DNA of 64,000 nt, taken from positions 10,540,001-10,604,000 of the forward strand of contig CM065323.1 of assembly GCA_033032175.1 (NCBI GenBank), in the 5' to 3' direction. The notes under the pieces were generated by a model. That model was not told where the DNA came from. It made no database searches and saw nothing but the letters and a program-made list of their open reading frames with translations. The DNA comes from Saturnia japonica (Eukaryota; Arthropoda; Insecta; Lepidoptera; Saturniidae). Below, in pieces: positions 1 to 12,359 of the stretch (within the stretch, counting starts at the first letter, position 1; every line of letters begins with the position of its first letter). The translations under genes were made by a program, and so were the position numbers.

Positions 1-1239
1 TCTCAGTTTAGATCCCATTACGTGATAAGTAACTTCAATACGATTCAATAGAAGTGTAAAAGTTTTTAATTATCCATAAATATCTATCTATATAATCCTT
101 GTATACAGATATTATAAAATACCTACTTCTTTAAATGATGCCTAAAAGACGTTATATGGAAGTCAGAATGTAACTATATTTAAATATATCGCATAACAAT
201 AATTATCAACGGGTTAATTTAATATCCTACTCAGATAGTAGGAGTTATACAAGTAAATCAGAAGATTTAAATAAAAAATCGATTTATTCCACTACAAACT
301 GTGTAAAGACTATTTTTAGTAAATTAACTTTTTGATACACTCTTACTTAGTTATTTACGCTCTTTCGTTCTGTGTTTTTATAATTACGCTACGATGGAAA
401 AAATGGTTATTGTTACCAAATACTTTCTTAAAGCTAATAAACGCCACTTTTCTTAAAAACCAGGTTAGCTATAAATTAATATTGTTTATATTACGAGAGC
501 AAATTCGTATAAACAAAGTATAAACTATATAATATATAATTTAAACTGAACTAAAAAAGAAAAACAAAAGAGCTATATAAGAAACTTTTTACTGATTACC
601 AAAAGTATGCACCTACCTAATTTGGATTTACGCCCTTTGTTATGGAAAGAGGCAAAGTGATTCATAAGCTTATTAGAAGCTCTACCGAAGGTAAATAGGT
701 AATTTACATATGTATTCCAAAAATCATTTAACAATTTTGAACCTTGAAATATTTTTCAAATTAGAATAAAGCTAACTAACACATAAAAAAATAATAACCT
801 TCATAACTTATATGGTTAAATTTAGGGGTAACTAGATGCACTAAAACGTAAAGGTTAAAAGAAATATATAAAAAATCATGGAATATATGATAAATAATGT
901 AACCAAATAAAGCGGATTAAATAAGTCTATAACGGATATAAAGTTTTTTTTTTAGTTTAACAAAATATAAGTTACCTAAATCGTCACGAATTTACATTGT
1001 TACTGGAGAAAAAGTTAACATTCAAAAATATTATTTATCTACCTAGATTTTAGACTAAATCGCTTGTGACATAAAAAATATTAAATCTAGGTACATACCT
1101 TAAATAACTGTCTATAAAAATCCAAGTTATTGCAGATAGCAATAACTTAAACAATCTTCAACTGATAGCCTTCAACATCACTGATAACGAAAAATGTACA
1201 CTTAATCTGGCTGTATGGGTTATTTGCTTTTACGCGATT
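1..1239. other. AT-rich intergenic DNA, no gene seen
   Basis: Only short open frames with AT-rich composition (for example 332-523) are present. No splice-flanked coding run, SINE head or LINE motif was recognised. Confidence 0.5.
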
Positions 1240-1620
1240 ACGAAAAAAAAAAAAAACACCGACCACAATTTCCCGCCAAACGAAACGTCAAACTGTCAAA
1301 CGCGCAAACATTGCGCCTCTAGTCCTGAATAAAGGCGTCACTTTACTGATTACAAAATACAATCTCACGTGGAACTCTGCAGCTTGACTATACCTTTATA
1401 TCTACGAAGGGCTGTGGAGACAACTCTATTCTGCTAAGCCCGTGCCAGAAAGAGAGGGCGACGTTAGAAAGTGTCAACACCCATTGTAAGCCGCTTACTG
1501 TATTGGGGACTGCTCATTTGTGCGAGAGAGATATATAGCTTTTTATTGTTTAGCCTTAATAGACGCCCCGCCCATAGCTCATTTAGCCCCCAGCGGTGGG
1601 GGCTACGGGCAGTTTTAAAT
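1240..1620. other. GC-richer island with a hairpin
   Basis: This stretch stands out from the AT-rich surroundings. It has CCCGCCAAACG, GTCAAACTGTCAAACGCGC and, at about 1583-1603, the inverted repeat TAGCCCCC-AGCGG-TGGGGGCTA nested in outer GCCC/GGGC arms. It could be a promoter region of a gene outside the window or the remains of a mobile element. No coding frame is visible. Confidence 0.35.
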
Positions 1621-1809
1621 TATCTATTATAATAAAATTATTTCGCAAATAAGGGGTTGGATATGATAATGATGTGTTTAATTTATGTCGATATCTTTAA
1701 GTAACTCTGAATACACTTGTATGTGTTTAAGACGGTATCAAAATTATTTATTCTACGAGCTGACGAAATAAATGAACTATCATACACAAGATGTGATAAA
1801 CACCATATT

Positions 1810-2060
1810 GGCACGCTTAGGTGGTTAGAGTATCATTCCCGACTGAGTCGAAGCCACCATACATACGGTGATAATTCTGTAAAAGTGACTCTACTTTTAG
1901 TTTGCCGCATTTCGGGATCAGCCAGTGAACATCTAGCAGCCGAGACACCTGCAGGCCGGTATGAGAACGACGACCGTCGAATGATTCCGATCTCTTGGTG
2001 GTCACCACTGTTTCTGGATTGTACTATACTAATATTTAAAAAAATATAGTACAACTAAAT
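1810..2060 (+). repeat. Dispersed repeat R7, copy in unit 1
   Basis: It contains TTTCGGGATCAGCCAGTG, CGACGACCGTCGA and CTTGGTGGTCACCACTG, then GGATTGTACT. Diverged relatives occur at 29030-29230, 33955-34115 and 61640-61865. The overlapping open frames here are products of the repeat, not genes. Confidence 0.7.
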
Positions 2061-2699
2061 ACACCTGTACATTTCATTTAGTGGTAACAAATTGCGTCAA
2101 TAGTTTTCTTTGAATTGGATTTAAATACATACATATCTATCCTAAACAAATTACCTAATTAGGGGGTTAGCCGCCTCGGGGGAGGCCAGTACCGCTAAGC
2201 TGGTTTAAGTTAGCGTACATTCAGATGTACACCACACTTGTGTGGTGTGTTCAATATCAATTGAGTCTCTCTCAATAATCCCCGATAGTGGTAAAGTTGT
2301 AAAATCTATTGGTATTTTTTAAATAGGTTTCTTTTAACTCCTAAAATCACTACCTTTTCTTAACTGATTGAAGCTTTATTACACTCTGTAGTTATTCAAT
2401 TTTCTCGTCAGTTATATAGATTTAAAAAAATATATTCAGTAGATATAATAGGTACTTAGTAATATATGAGGATTTTTTTGAATTTTTCGCCTATTTTAGA
2501 ATCTAATCTAAAAAAGGCAATTTTAAACACTGATCTAGTTCGTATGAACTTTAATGAAATATAACGTAAACAAAATACAACATTTCCTTTGATCACTGTG
2601 TAAAACTTAATAGTTATAATGAGGTAGGTACCTATATTGTCAATTTTTCTTTTATAATTAAGTAGGTATACACTTAGTATATTATTCTTCGTATACAAA

Positions 2700-4060
2700 G
2701 AAATTCTACCAAATTCGATTTCACATCCCGTTTCTTTTTAAGCTCGCCATGTTATTATATCTGTTAAACTATTATATCAGAGTTAAGCTTAAAAACGAAC
2801 GTAAGTCAATAATATAAAGTCTATTTTGTATCAGCTGTTTGTGAACGCTTTTGTCAACATTTTGCGGTCGGGCTTCGGTTTATCTCCCCCGCACGAAGTT
2901 GTTAGTCATACACACATAATCTTAAGCCAATGGTACGTAGCCGCTGATATTTTTTAACCAATCAATGCACTAAATTTGGTGTTTCGCGTGCTTTTAAAAA
3001 TAAACTCTCTCTTTTGTTCAATTTTTTAAATTGTTGGGTATAGTTAGTTCTTTTTGTTTCGTGATGCATATATTTTTTAATAATTTTCAACCATTTTATG
3101 AACCGATTTGGATGATTCTTTTTTGTTGGACAGGGGGGGGGGATACCACAAGGGTGGAGTATCTTTTAATTTCACTGGCATTGGACTTTGTACTTGGTTT
3201 TCTTTTTAGTTAAAAAATGCCTTGTATTTGGTAGATTAATAACAGATTTACATTCCAACCAATCTACTTCAGCATTCAGGTAATTCGTTTCATATTGAAA
3301 TTCAACGGGTTGAATTAAAAAGTGGGATAGGAAGGCATTGCACTTGTAGTTTCAATTACAAGACGTAAAATTGGATTTCAAACACTACACATATGGTAGG
3401 TATGTACCTACCTAACTAACCTGTTACAATGAGTCACCAGATAAACTTAGGGTAGCATCCCTTTTTGCAAATTAAAAATGTCGTATAGTAAATTGTTTTT
3501 AACTGGGCACCCGAGGATGGCATATGTGCCAATCTGACGTACATTTTTTAACGTTGGCAGTCAAACAGTTAACTTTGGCCGAATATTTTTATCTTAATTT
3601 AAATTGTAAGTACGTATAGTTCAATAGAATAGCTCATTCAATTAGCCATTAGGTACGTTCAAAATGAATTATTTATCTTTTGTACTTTGTAAAATTTTAT
3701 TCCAAATTCAAAATGTTTTTATTAACTCAGTGACTAGATAATAGAGAATTTTATTCAATGTTATCGATTAATCAAAAGCCTTTTTCCGAGTGGCAATGGT
3801 ATAAAAAGTATTTTTTTTATATAATAAATAAACCGTTAAAAGCACCAATAACTTTAAAGTTTGTTTTCGTCAAAGTGAAACGTTCACGTCCTCTTTAATG
3901 TTCAATTTGGCGAAGCAAGAGTACCAACACGCGCGCTACTGGAATGTTATTAGGCACAGTAACTATGGAATAGGATTCACAATTTATCCAATTGATAACC
4001 ATGGAAAATGTATAAGTACGTTCTAGGGATTACAATCTGGTCCAAGCAAGCAGTGGTCTC
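2700..4060. other. Noncoding filler of tandem unit 1
   Basis: It includes a fragment (about 3050-3200) related to dispersed repeat R5 and a run of ten G at 3133-3142. The matching part of unit 2 is about 7930-9300. No gene seen. Confidence 0.45.
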
Positions 4061-4889
4061 GAGGACTCCTTTTCGTAGGACTGGACCTAATCAAATAAAT
4101 TGAGATTGTAGCCATAACGCTATAAACCTACATATATTTATACATTTATAAAGGATTTATGATATCCTTCCATACGTATTCATCAATGATGACATTCTGT
4201 TCATTTATGACATTCGCTTCCCTACAGCAGCTATGTCTAAAATGGGTTTTGTGGATAAGTTACGTTTGTCATTGAATTTTTGAATAAATATGAATGTTAC
4301 AATTTTTTTTTTCCATTTAACAGACATATAGTACTCCCTGTTTTATTGTTAAGGCTACTCGATACACGTCATTTAGGCCTAACGTCGTACTTTTTGTTAA
4401 ATTTCGTTTTTATGTTTTAATGGAAAGTTGACCCCCTAATTAGAACTTTCCAGTGAGTTTTTATGGATGTTTATGGTAGTATTCATTTCACTTGTATCAA
4501 TCAATAACTGAAGTTTATTATGCAAAACGTTCAGATATCGTAAGTAAATGGATAACATTAACAAGCTAAATTATTTAAAAGGAACCAAAAAAAATCGACT
4601 GAATTGAAAACACCTGAAAATTTTTATGTTTTGTTTTTCCTTTTTATTTGACTTCCAAACCTCGTTCTTAAATATTATATAGCCTATATCACTTCCACAA
4701 GTAATGCGAATCTAATGACATGTTGTATGCTAAAATCCATCAAGCCGATTAGTCTACAGAGCGTGCACTCGAAAAACATAACCCTCCTTTTTCACAGTCG
4801 GGTAAAAATCACCACATCACTCAAGTCTCGCCAAAAACTCCTAGGACTTCCTTTATCCCTTAGTATAACCAGCTTATACATACATACTT

Positions 4890-5560
4890 AAATCACGCCT
4901 ATATCCCAACAGGGTAAGCAGAGACCACTTCCTTCCACCTGCTACGATTCTGGCATACATATGTCGCTTCTTCAACATTCATTAATCTTTTCATGCATGC
5001 TCGTCGGTTTAGAGTACACATGACCAAAACTTTCTTCAGAATGTCTCCGATTTGATCGATGAATGTTCGTTTAGACCTTCCTCTTCCAACGTTTCCTTTC
5101 ACACTTGTATTATAAATTTGTTTAGTCATTCATCTTCTCAACACTTCCAAACCATCTAAGCATCCCTTTCTCAATCCGTGTGACTATATCTTCTTACACA
5201 CCACAAAGTTCTCTTATTACACTATTTCTTATCCTGACACTCAATTTCACTCCTAACATACCTCTTAGCCCTCTCATTTCCATTGCATTTATTTTACTTT
5301 CATGATTTTTCTGCCCCACACAGTTTTCACTTCCGTACATGAGTGTTGGAACCAATACTCCCCTATGCACAGCCAAACGAGCTTTCATAGAAATTCTCTG
5401 GCTAATCATAAAGGAGTGCAACGCCCCATTCACCATATTACCGGCATTTACTCTCCTTCCTATATCACTCTCACACTTTCCATCCATGGTAAACGTCGAT
5501 ACCAAGTATACAAACTCACTTACTGGCTACAGTGCATCTAATACAAATAATAAATAATGT
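4890..5560 (-). mobile_element. RTE-type LINE, 3' fragment of reverse transcriptase (broken)
   Basis: On - it reads VNAGNMVNGALHSFM, VPTLMYGSEN and, after a frame break, KGNVGRGRSKRTFIDQIG and NRRACMKRL, the C-terminal signature of RTE-clade LINEs common in Lepidoptera. Relative to the copy in unit 2 the frame is broken around 5130-5190, so the fragment is dead. Confidence 0.85.
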
Positions 5561-7049
5561 TTTACTTGACAGTTTCCTACAATAAACTATGACAACTGCT
5601 CAGTATTTAGTGCACTTCTTGATTGGGCAAGGTTTGTGACTGATCGCGTACATCCGCTACTGAACGGACGGAATTGACTGGAGAGTCGCGGTCCAGCAAA
5701 TCCCCACTTCTAAAACCGGCCGTATAGTCATAACGGCCATTGTTAATCTGATTACGCTCGCGAGTGTTCGACCGCTGAGAGCAAAAAAAGGAAGTCTTTA
5801 AGCCGTTCGTGCTAACTAACCCTGAAGTGCCTGGGATTGTTCATAATCGTTCAACAACCTTCACGCAGATCACCAACGAGAAGCTGGACGTTCCAAAAAA
5901 ACGATAAGTGGATTTGCGTTGTTAGTTGCAGACCTTTTGCCAACTTGGGGTACACTGAACACTGTAAGGGGTGTGATCATCAAATATTGGTCCTTCGAAA
6001 AAACCAGCTCAAAGTTGATTGCAATCGTCAACAACAACTATAAAACAGATGATTACCAAATCCAAAAATAGGTGTGATTTTACAAAAAGGACAGGTTTTC
6101 GGTGGGACCTTAATAGTCTCTCATTTAGTGGTTTTCAATCATAAATTTGTATTATTTGTGTAATAGAGGCGGCAGTTTGCCTAATATAGCTTAGTTATTG
6201 TGCCCAAGTGAATTTTATTAAAAATAAGTTTCTGAGATGTGTCAGACCTCATCGGTAAGTTCTAACAAGGGGAAGGGGCTACCATTTTGTTAGAACACTG
6301 AAATCATCACGACACTGTAAAACTAAATAATTATCCATTTGATAATGCCAGTTATGATCTTCAATAGCCAGGATTACTTGCCAAGTTAAAAAAAAGAACA
6401 AGAAGAAAAGGATAATAGGGTTATATAAATCGAAACAAAGTCCATCTCTATAGTTGCATCGTACGCAATCGTGCCCAGTGCCCTGTGTGCGCAATTGCAC
6501 ACCAATGGGAGACAGTTTTGATCGTGGCCGCAAACTTTGCAGTATTAGTAACGTTAGATATGACAACAGACAGTGTACTACAGTAATTCATCGACATTAC
6601 AATTCAAGAGTGAATGGTGATCATTGAAACATATCCCTCTATCGACAAACGTCGACTTAACGGTCTGGTAATATCACAGTAAAAGCGTTTAGATGTTGCA
6701 CGGGTTACTGCTGAAACATGACGTGACGAACTGAGTCACTGTGACTTGTTCTTCGTCATTTGTGAGGGGCTTTTTATGTATCATGAGATAATTGTACGAT
6801 ATAAAGTCTGATTGTAAACTGTCGGTAAATTGCGAACAAACACTATTTTTTTCTTTCTGTTTCTCGCCTGCCATCATTGTTTCAACCTAGCATAACCAGT
6901 TTATTTCCTTTAATAACCTACAAAACATTAGTTGTTCTCAATCAGTCAACAGTTTACAATCTGGCAAGATTGTTTAAAAACTAACGATTCCTAGAATTTT
7001 ATTATCCAATTACATACGAGCAATTGAATTTGTCTCAGTTATAATTTTT

Positions 7050-7300
7050 GGCACGCTTAGGTGGTTAGAGTATCATTCCCGACTGAGTCGAAGCCACCAT
7101 ACATACGGTGATAATTCTGTAACAGTGACTCTACTTTTAGTTTGCCGCATTTCGGGATCAGCCAGTGAACATCTAGCAGCCGAGACACCTGCAGGCCGGT
7201 ATGAGAACGACGACCGTCGAATGATTCCGATCTCTTGGTGGTCACCACTGTTTCTGGATTGTACTATACTAATATTAAAAAAAATATAGTACAACTAAAT
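7050..7300 (+). repeat. Dispersed repeat R7, copy in unit 2
   Basis: Nearly identical to 1810-2060. It marks the exact junction of the two tandem units. Confidence 0.75.
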
Positions 7301-10149
7301 ACACCTGTACATTTCATTTAGTGGTAACAAATTGCGTCAATAGTTTTCTTTGAATTGGATTTAAATACATACATATCTATCCTAAACAAATTACCTAATT
7401 AGGGGGTTAGCCGCCTCGGGGGAGGCCAGTACCGCTAAGCTGGTTTAAGTTAGCGTACATTCAGATGTACACCACACTTGTGTGGTGTGTACAATATCAA
7501 TTGAGTCTCTCTCAATAATCCCCGATAGTGGTAAAGTTGTAAAATCTATTGGTATTTTTTAAATAGGTTTCTTTTAACTCCTAAAATCACTACCTTTTCT
7601 TAACTGATTGAAGCTTTATTACACTCTGTAGTTATTCAATTTTCTCGTCAGTTATATAGATTTAAAAATATATATTCAGTAGATATAATAGGTACTTAGT
7701 AATAAATGAGGATTTTTTTGAATTTTTCGCCTATTTTAGAATCTAATCTAAAAAAGGCAATTTTAAACACTGATCTAGTTCGTATGAACTTTAATGAAAT
7801 ATAACGTAAACAAAATACAACATTTCCTTTGATCACTGTGTAAAACTTAATAGTTATAATGAGGTACCTATATTGTCAATTTTTCTTTTATAATTAAGTA
7901 GGTATACACTTAGTATATTATTTTTCGTATACAAAGGAATTCTACCAAATTCGATTTCACATCCCGTTTCTTTTTAAGCTCGCCATGTTATTATATCTGT
8001 TAAACTATTATATCAGAGTTAAGCTTAAAATCGATCGTAAGTCAATAAGATAGAGTTTATTTTGTATCAGCTGTTTGTGAACGCTTTTGTCAACATTTTG
8101 CGGTCGGGCTTCGGTTTATCTCCCCCGCACGAAGTTGTTAGTCATACACACATAATCTTAAGCCAATGGTACGTAGCCGCTGATATTTTTTAACCAATCA
8201 ATGCACTAAATTTGGTGTTTCGCGTGCTTTCAAAAATAAACTCTCTCTTTTGTTCAGTTTTTTAAATTGTTGGGTATAGTTAGTTCTTTTTGTTTCGTGA
8301 TGCATATATTTTTTAATAATTTTCAACCATTTTATGAACCGATTTGGATGATTCTTTTTTGTTGGACAGGGGATACCACAAGGGTGGAGTATCTTTTAAT
8401 TTCACTAGCATTGGACTTTGTACTTGGTTTTCTTTTTAGTTAAAAAATGCCTTGCATTTGGTAGATTAATAACAGATTTACATTCCAACCAATCTACTTC
8501 AGCATTCAGGTAATTCGTTTCATATTGCAATTCAACGGGTTGAATTAAAAAGTGGGATAGGAAGGCATTGCACTTGTAGTTTCAATTACAAGACGTAAAA
8601 TTGGATTTCAAACACTACACATATGGTAGGTATGTACCTACCTAACTAACCTGTTACAGTGAGTCACCAGATAAACTTAGGGTAACATCCCCTTCTGCAA
8701 ATTAAAATTGTCGTATAGTAAATTGTTTTTAACTTGGCTCCCGAGGATGCCATATTTGCCAATCTGACGTACATTTTTTAACGTCGGCAGCCAAAGAGTT
8801 AACATTGGCCGGATATTTTTATCTTAATTTAAATTAAATTGTAAGTACGTATAGTTCAATGGAATAGCTCATTCAATTAGCCATTAGGTACGTTGAAAAT
8901 GATTTATTTATCTTTTGTGCTTTGTAAAATTTCATTCCAAATTCAAAACGTTTTTATTAACCCAGTGACTAGGTAATAGAGAATTTTATTCAATGTTATC
9001 GATTAATCAAAAGCCTTTTTCCGAGTGGCAATGGTATAAAAAGTATTTTTTTTTTATATAATAAATAAACCGTTAAAAGCACCAATAACTTTAAAGTTTG
9101 TTTTCGTCAAAGTGAAACGTTCACGTCCTCTTTAATATTCAATTTGGCGAAGCAAGAGTACCAACACGCGCGCTACTGGAATGTTATTAGGCACAGTAAC
9201 TATGGAATAGGATTCACAATGTATTCAATTCATAACCATGGAAAATGTAAAAGTATAAGTGCGTTCTAGGGACTACAATCCGGTCCAAGCAAGCAGTGGT
9301 CTCGAGGACTCCTTTTCGCGGGACCGGACCAAATCAAACAAAGTGAGATTGTAGCCATAACGCTATAAACCTACTTATATTTATACATTTATAAAGGATT
9401 TATGACATCCTTCCATACGAATTCATCAATGATGACATTCTGTTCATTTATGACATTCGCTTCCCTACAGCAGCTATGTCTAAAATGGGTTTTGTGGATA
9501 AGTTACGTTTGTCATTGAATTTTTGAATAAATATGAATGTTACAATTTTTTTTTCCATTTAACTGACATATAGGACTCCCTTTTTTATTGTTAAGGCTAC
9601 TCGATACACGTCATTTAGGCCTAACGTCGTACTTTTTGCTAAATTTCCTTTTTATGTTTTAATGGAAAGTTGACCCCCTAATTAGAACTTTCCAGTGAGT
9701 TTTTATGGCTGTTTATGGTAGTATTCATTTCACTTGTATCAATCAATAACTGAAGTTTATTATGCAAAACGTTCAGATATCGTAAGTAAATGGATAACTT
9801 TAACAAGCTAAATTATTTAAAAGGAACCAAAAAAAATCGACTGAATTGAAAACACCTGAAAATTTTTATGTTTTGTTTTTCCTTTTTATTTGACTTCCAA
9901 ACCTCGTTCTTAAATATTATATAGCCTAAGTCACTTCCACAAGTAATGCGAATCTAATGACATGTCGTATGCTAAAATCCATCAAGCCGTTTAGTCTACA
10001 GAGCGTGCACTCGAAAAACATAACCCTGCTTTTTCACAGTCGGGTAAGAACCACCACATCACTGACTCAGGTCTCGCCAAAAACTCCTAGGATTTCCTTT
10101 ATCCCTTAGTATGACCTGCTTATACATACTACATACATGGATAAATCAC

Positions 10150-10820
10150 GCCTATATGCCAACGGGGTAAGCAGAGATCACGTCCTTCCACCTGTTACGA
10201 TCCTGGCATACATCTTTCGCTTTTTCAACATTCATTAATCTTTTGATGCATGTTCGTCGGTTTAGAGTACTCATGACCTGACCTTTCTTCAGAACGTCTC
10301 CGATTTGATCGATGAATGTTCGTTTAGGCCTTCCTCTTCCAACGTTTCCTTTCGCACTCGTATTATAAATTTGTTTAGTCATTCTTCTTTCATTCATCCT
10401 CTCAATATGCCCAAACCATCTAAGCATCCCTTTCTCATTCCGTGTGACTATATCGTCTTTCACACCACAAAGTTCTCTTATTACACTATTTCTTATCCTG
10501 TAACTCAATTTCACTCCTAACACACCTCTTAGCGCTCTCATTTCTACTGCATTTATTTTTATTTCATGATTTTTCTGCCCCACCCAGCTTTCACTTCCGT
10601 ACATGAGTGTTGGAACCAACACTTCCCTATGCACAGCCAAACGAGCTTTCATAGAAATACTCTGGCTGCTCATAAAGGAGTGCAACGCCCCACTCACCAT
10701 ATTACCGGCATTTACACTCCTTCCTATATCATTCTCACACTTTCCATCCTTGGTAAACATCGATACCAAGTATACAAACTCACTTACTGGCTACAGTGCA
10801 TCTTATACAAATAATAATAA
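10150..10820 (-). mobile_element. RTE-type LINE, 3' fragment with a 205-codon open frame
   Basis: The open frame 10152-10769 on - reads VNAGNMVSGALHSFM, VPTLMYGSESWVGQK, EMRALRGVLGVKL, GMLRWFGHIERMNERR and GRGRPKRTFIDQIG, ending SAYPVGI. It lacks the endonuclease and RT catalytic core, so it is a 5'-truncated insertion carried by the tandem duplication. The open frame is a relic, not a host gene. Confidence 0.88.
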
Positions 10821-10876
10821 GCAATCTTTAATGTTTTAATTGATAGTTTCCTACAATAAACTATGACAACTGCTCA

Positions 10877-11324
10877 GTGTTTAGTGCACTTCTTGATTGG
10901 GCAAGGTTTGTGACTGATCGCGTACATCCGCTACTGAACGGACGGAACTGTCAGTTGTACCGGAGAGTCGCAGTCCAGCAAATCCTAACTTCTAAAACCG
11001 GCCGTATAGTTGTAACAGCCATTGTTAATCTGATTACGCTCGCGAGTGTTCCACCGCTGAGAGCAAAAAAGAAAGTCTTTACGCCGTGCGGGCTAACTAA
11101 CCCTGAAGTGACTGGGATTGTTCATAATCCTTCCACAACCTTCACGCAGACCACCAACGAGAAGCTGGACGTTCCAAAAGAACGGTAAATGGATTTGCGT
11201 TGTTAGTTGCAGATTTTTTGGCAACTTGGCGTACACTGAACACTGTAAGGGATGTGATCATGGAATATTGGTACTTCGAAAAAACCAGCTCAAAGCTGAT
11301 TGCTATCGTCAACAACAACTATAA
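10877..11324 (+). pseudogene. Coding-like stretch of unknown origin in unit 2
   Basis: Two overlapping open frames (10877-11188 and 11118-11324) have varied composition, for example TPCGLTNPEVTGIVHNP and VVSCRFFGNLAYTEHC. The equivalent stretch in unit 1 (about 5600-6043) carries indels that break the first frame. It is probably a decaying mobile-element or gene fragment. I recognise no family. Confidence 0.3.
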
Positions 11325-12359
11325 AACAAACAAAAACAAAAATAGGTAGGTATGGTTTTACAAAAAAAAAAAACAGTTTTTCGGTGGGACCTTAATAGTC
11401 TGTCATGTAGTGGTTTTCATTCATAAATTTATATTATTTGTGTAATAGAGGCGGCAGTTTGCTTAATATAGCTTAGTTATTGTGCGCAAGTGAATTTGAT
11501 TAAAAATAAGACACACCATATTCAGTTTGTGGAATGTGTCAGGACCTCCTCGGTAAGTTCCAGCAAGGGGAAGGGGCTACCATTTTGTTAGAACACTGAA
11601 ATCATCACGACACTCTGTAAAACGAAATAATTATCCACTTGATAATGCCAGTTATGATCTTCAATAGCCAGGATTAGTTGCCAATTTAAAAAAAAGAACA
11701 AGAAGAAAAGGATAATACGGTTATATAAATCGAAACAAAGTCCATCTCTATGGTTGCATCGCTACGCAATCGTGCCCAGTGCCCTGTGTGCGCAATTGCA
11801 CACCAATGGGAGACAGTTTTGATCGTGGCCGCAAATTATGAAGTATTAGTAACGTTAGATATGACAACAGACAGTTTACTACAGTAATTCATCGACATTA
11901 CAATTCGAGAGTGAATGGTGATCATTGAAACATATCCCTCTATCGACAAACGTCGACTTAACGGTCTGGTAATATCACAGTAAAAGCGTTTAGATGTTGT
12001 TGTTTAGACTTGTTCTTCGTCATTTGTGAGTGGGCTATATATATATCATGAGATAATTGTACGATAATATAGTCTGATTGTAAACTGTCGGTAAATTGCG
12101 AGAAAACACTATTTTTTTGTTTCTGGCTCTCGCCTGCCGCTGCCGGAACCCGCTCGCTTCGCTCGCTCGGCTCCTGCCTTGTCATCATTGTTTCAACCTA
12201 GCATAACCAGTTTATTTCCTTCAATAATCTACAAAACATTAGTTGTTCTCAATCTGTCGACAGTTTACAATCTGGCAAGATTGTTTAAAAACTAACGATT
12301 CCTACAATTTTATTATCCAATTACATACGAGCAATTGAATTTGTCTCAGTTATAATTTT

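Larger units (their letters stand above)
1810..12359. repeat. Direct tandem duplication, two 5.2-5.3 kb units
   Basis: Unit 1 (1810-7049) and unit 2 (7050-about 12359) both start GGCACGCTTAGGTGG and end GTCTCAGTTATAATTTTT, and align over their whole length with scattered substitutions and small indels. The flanks (before 1810 and after 12360) do not match each other. Each unit holds, in order, a dispersed-repeat fragment, AT-rich filler, an RTE-type LINE tail on - and a degenerate coding-like stretch. There are no terminal inverted repeats and no polyprotein, so an LTR element is unlikely. Confidence 0.93.

Noticed and set aside
1717..2054. Overlapping frames on both strands (110, 73 and 63 codons)
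   Set aside because: They fall on dispersed repeat R7 and recur in the tandem unit at 7057-7294.
10152..10769. Longest uninterrupted open frame (205 codons, -) as a host gene
   Set aside because: Its motifs are the C-terminus of an RTE-type LINE, and it lies in a 5'-truncated copy.
1810..12359. LTR retrotransposon with 5 kb terminal repeats
   Set aside because: The two copies are directly adjacent with no internal coding region, and no gag-pol motifs were seen.
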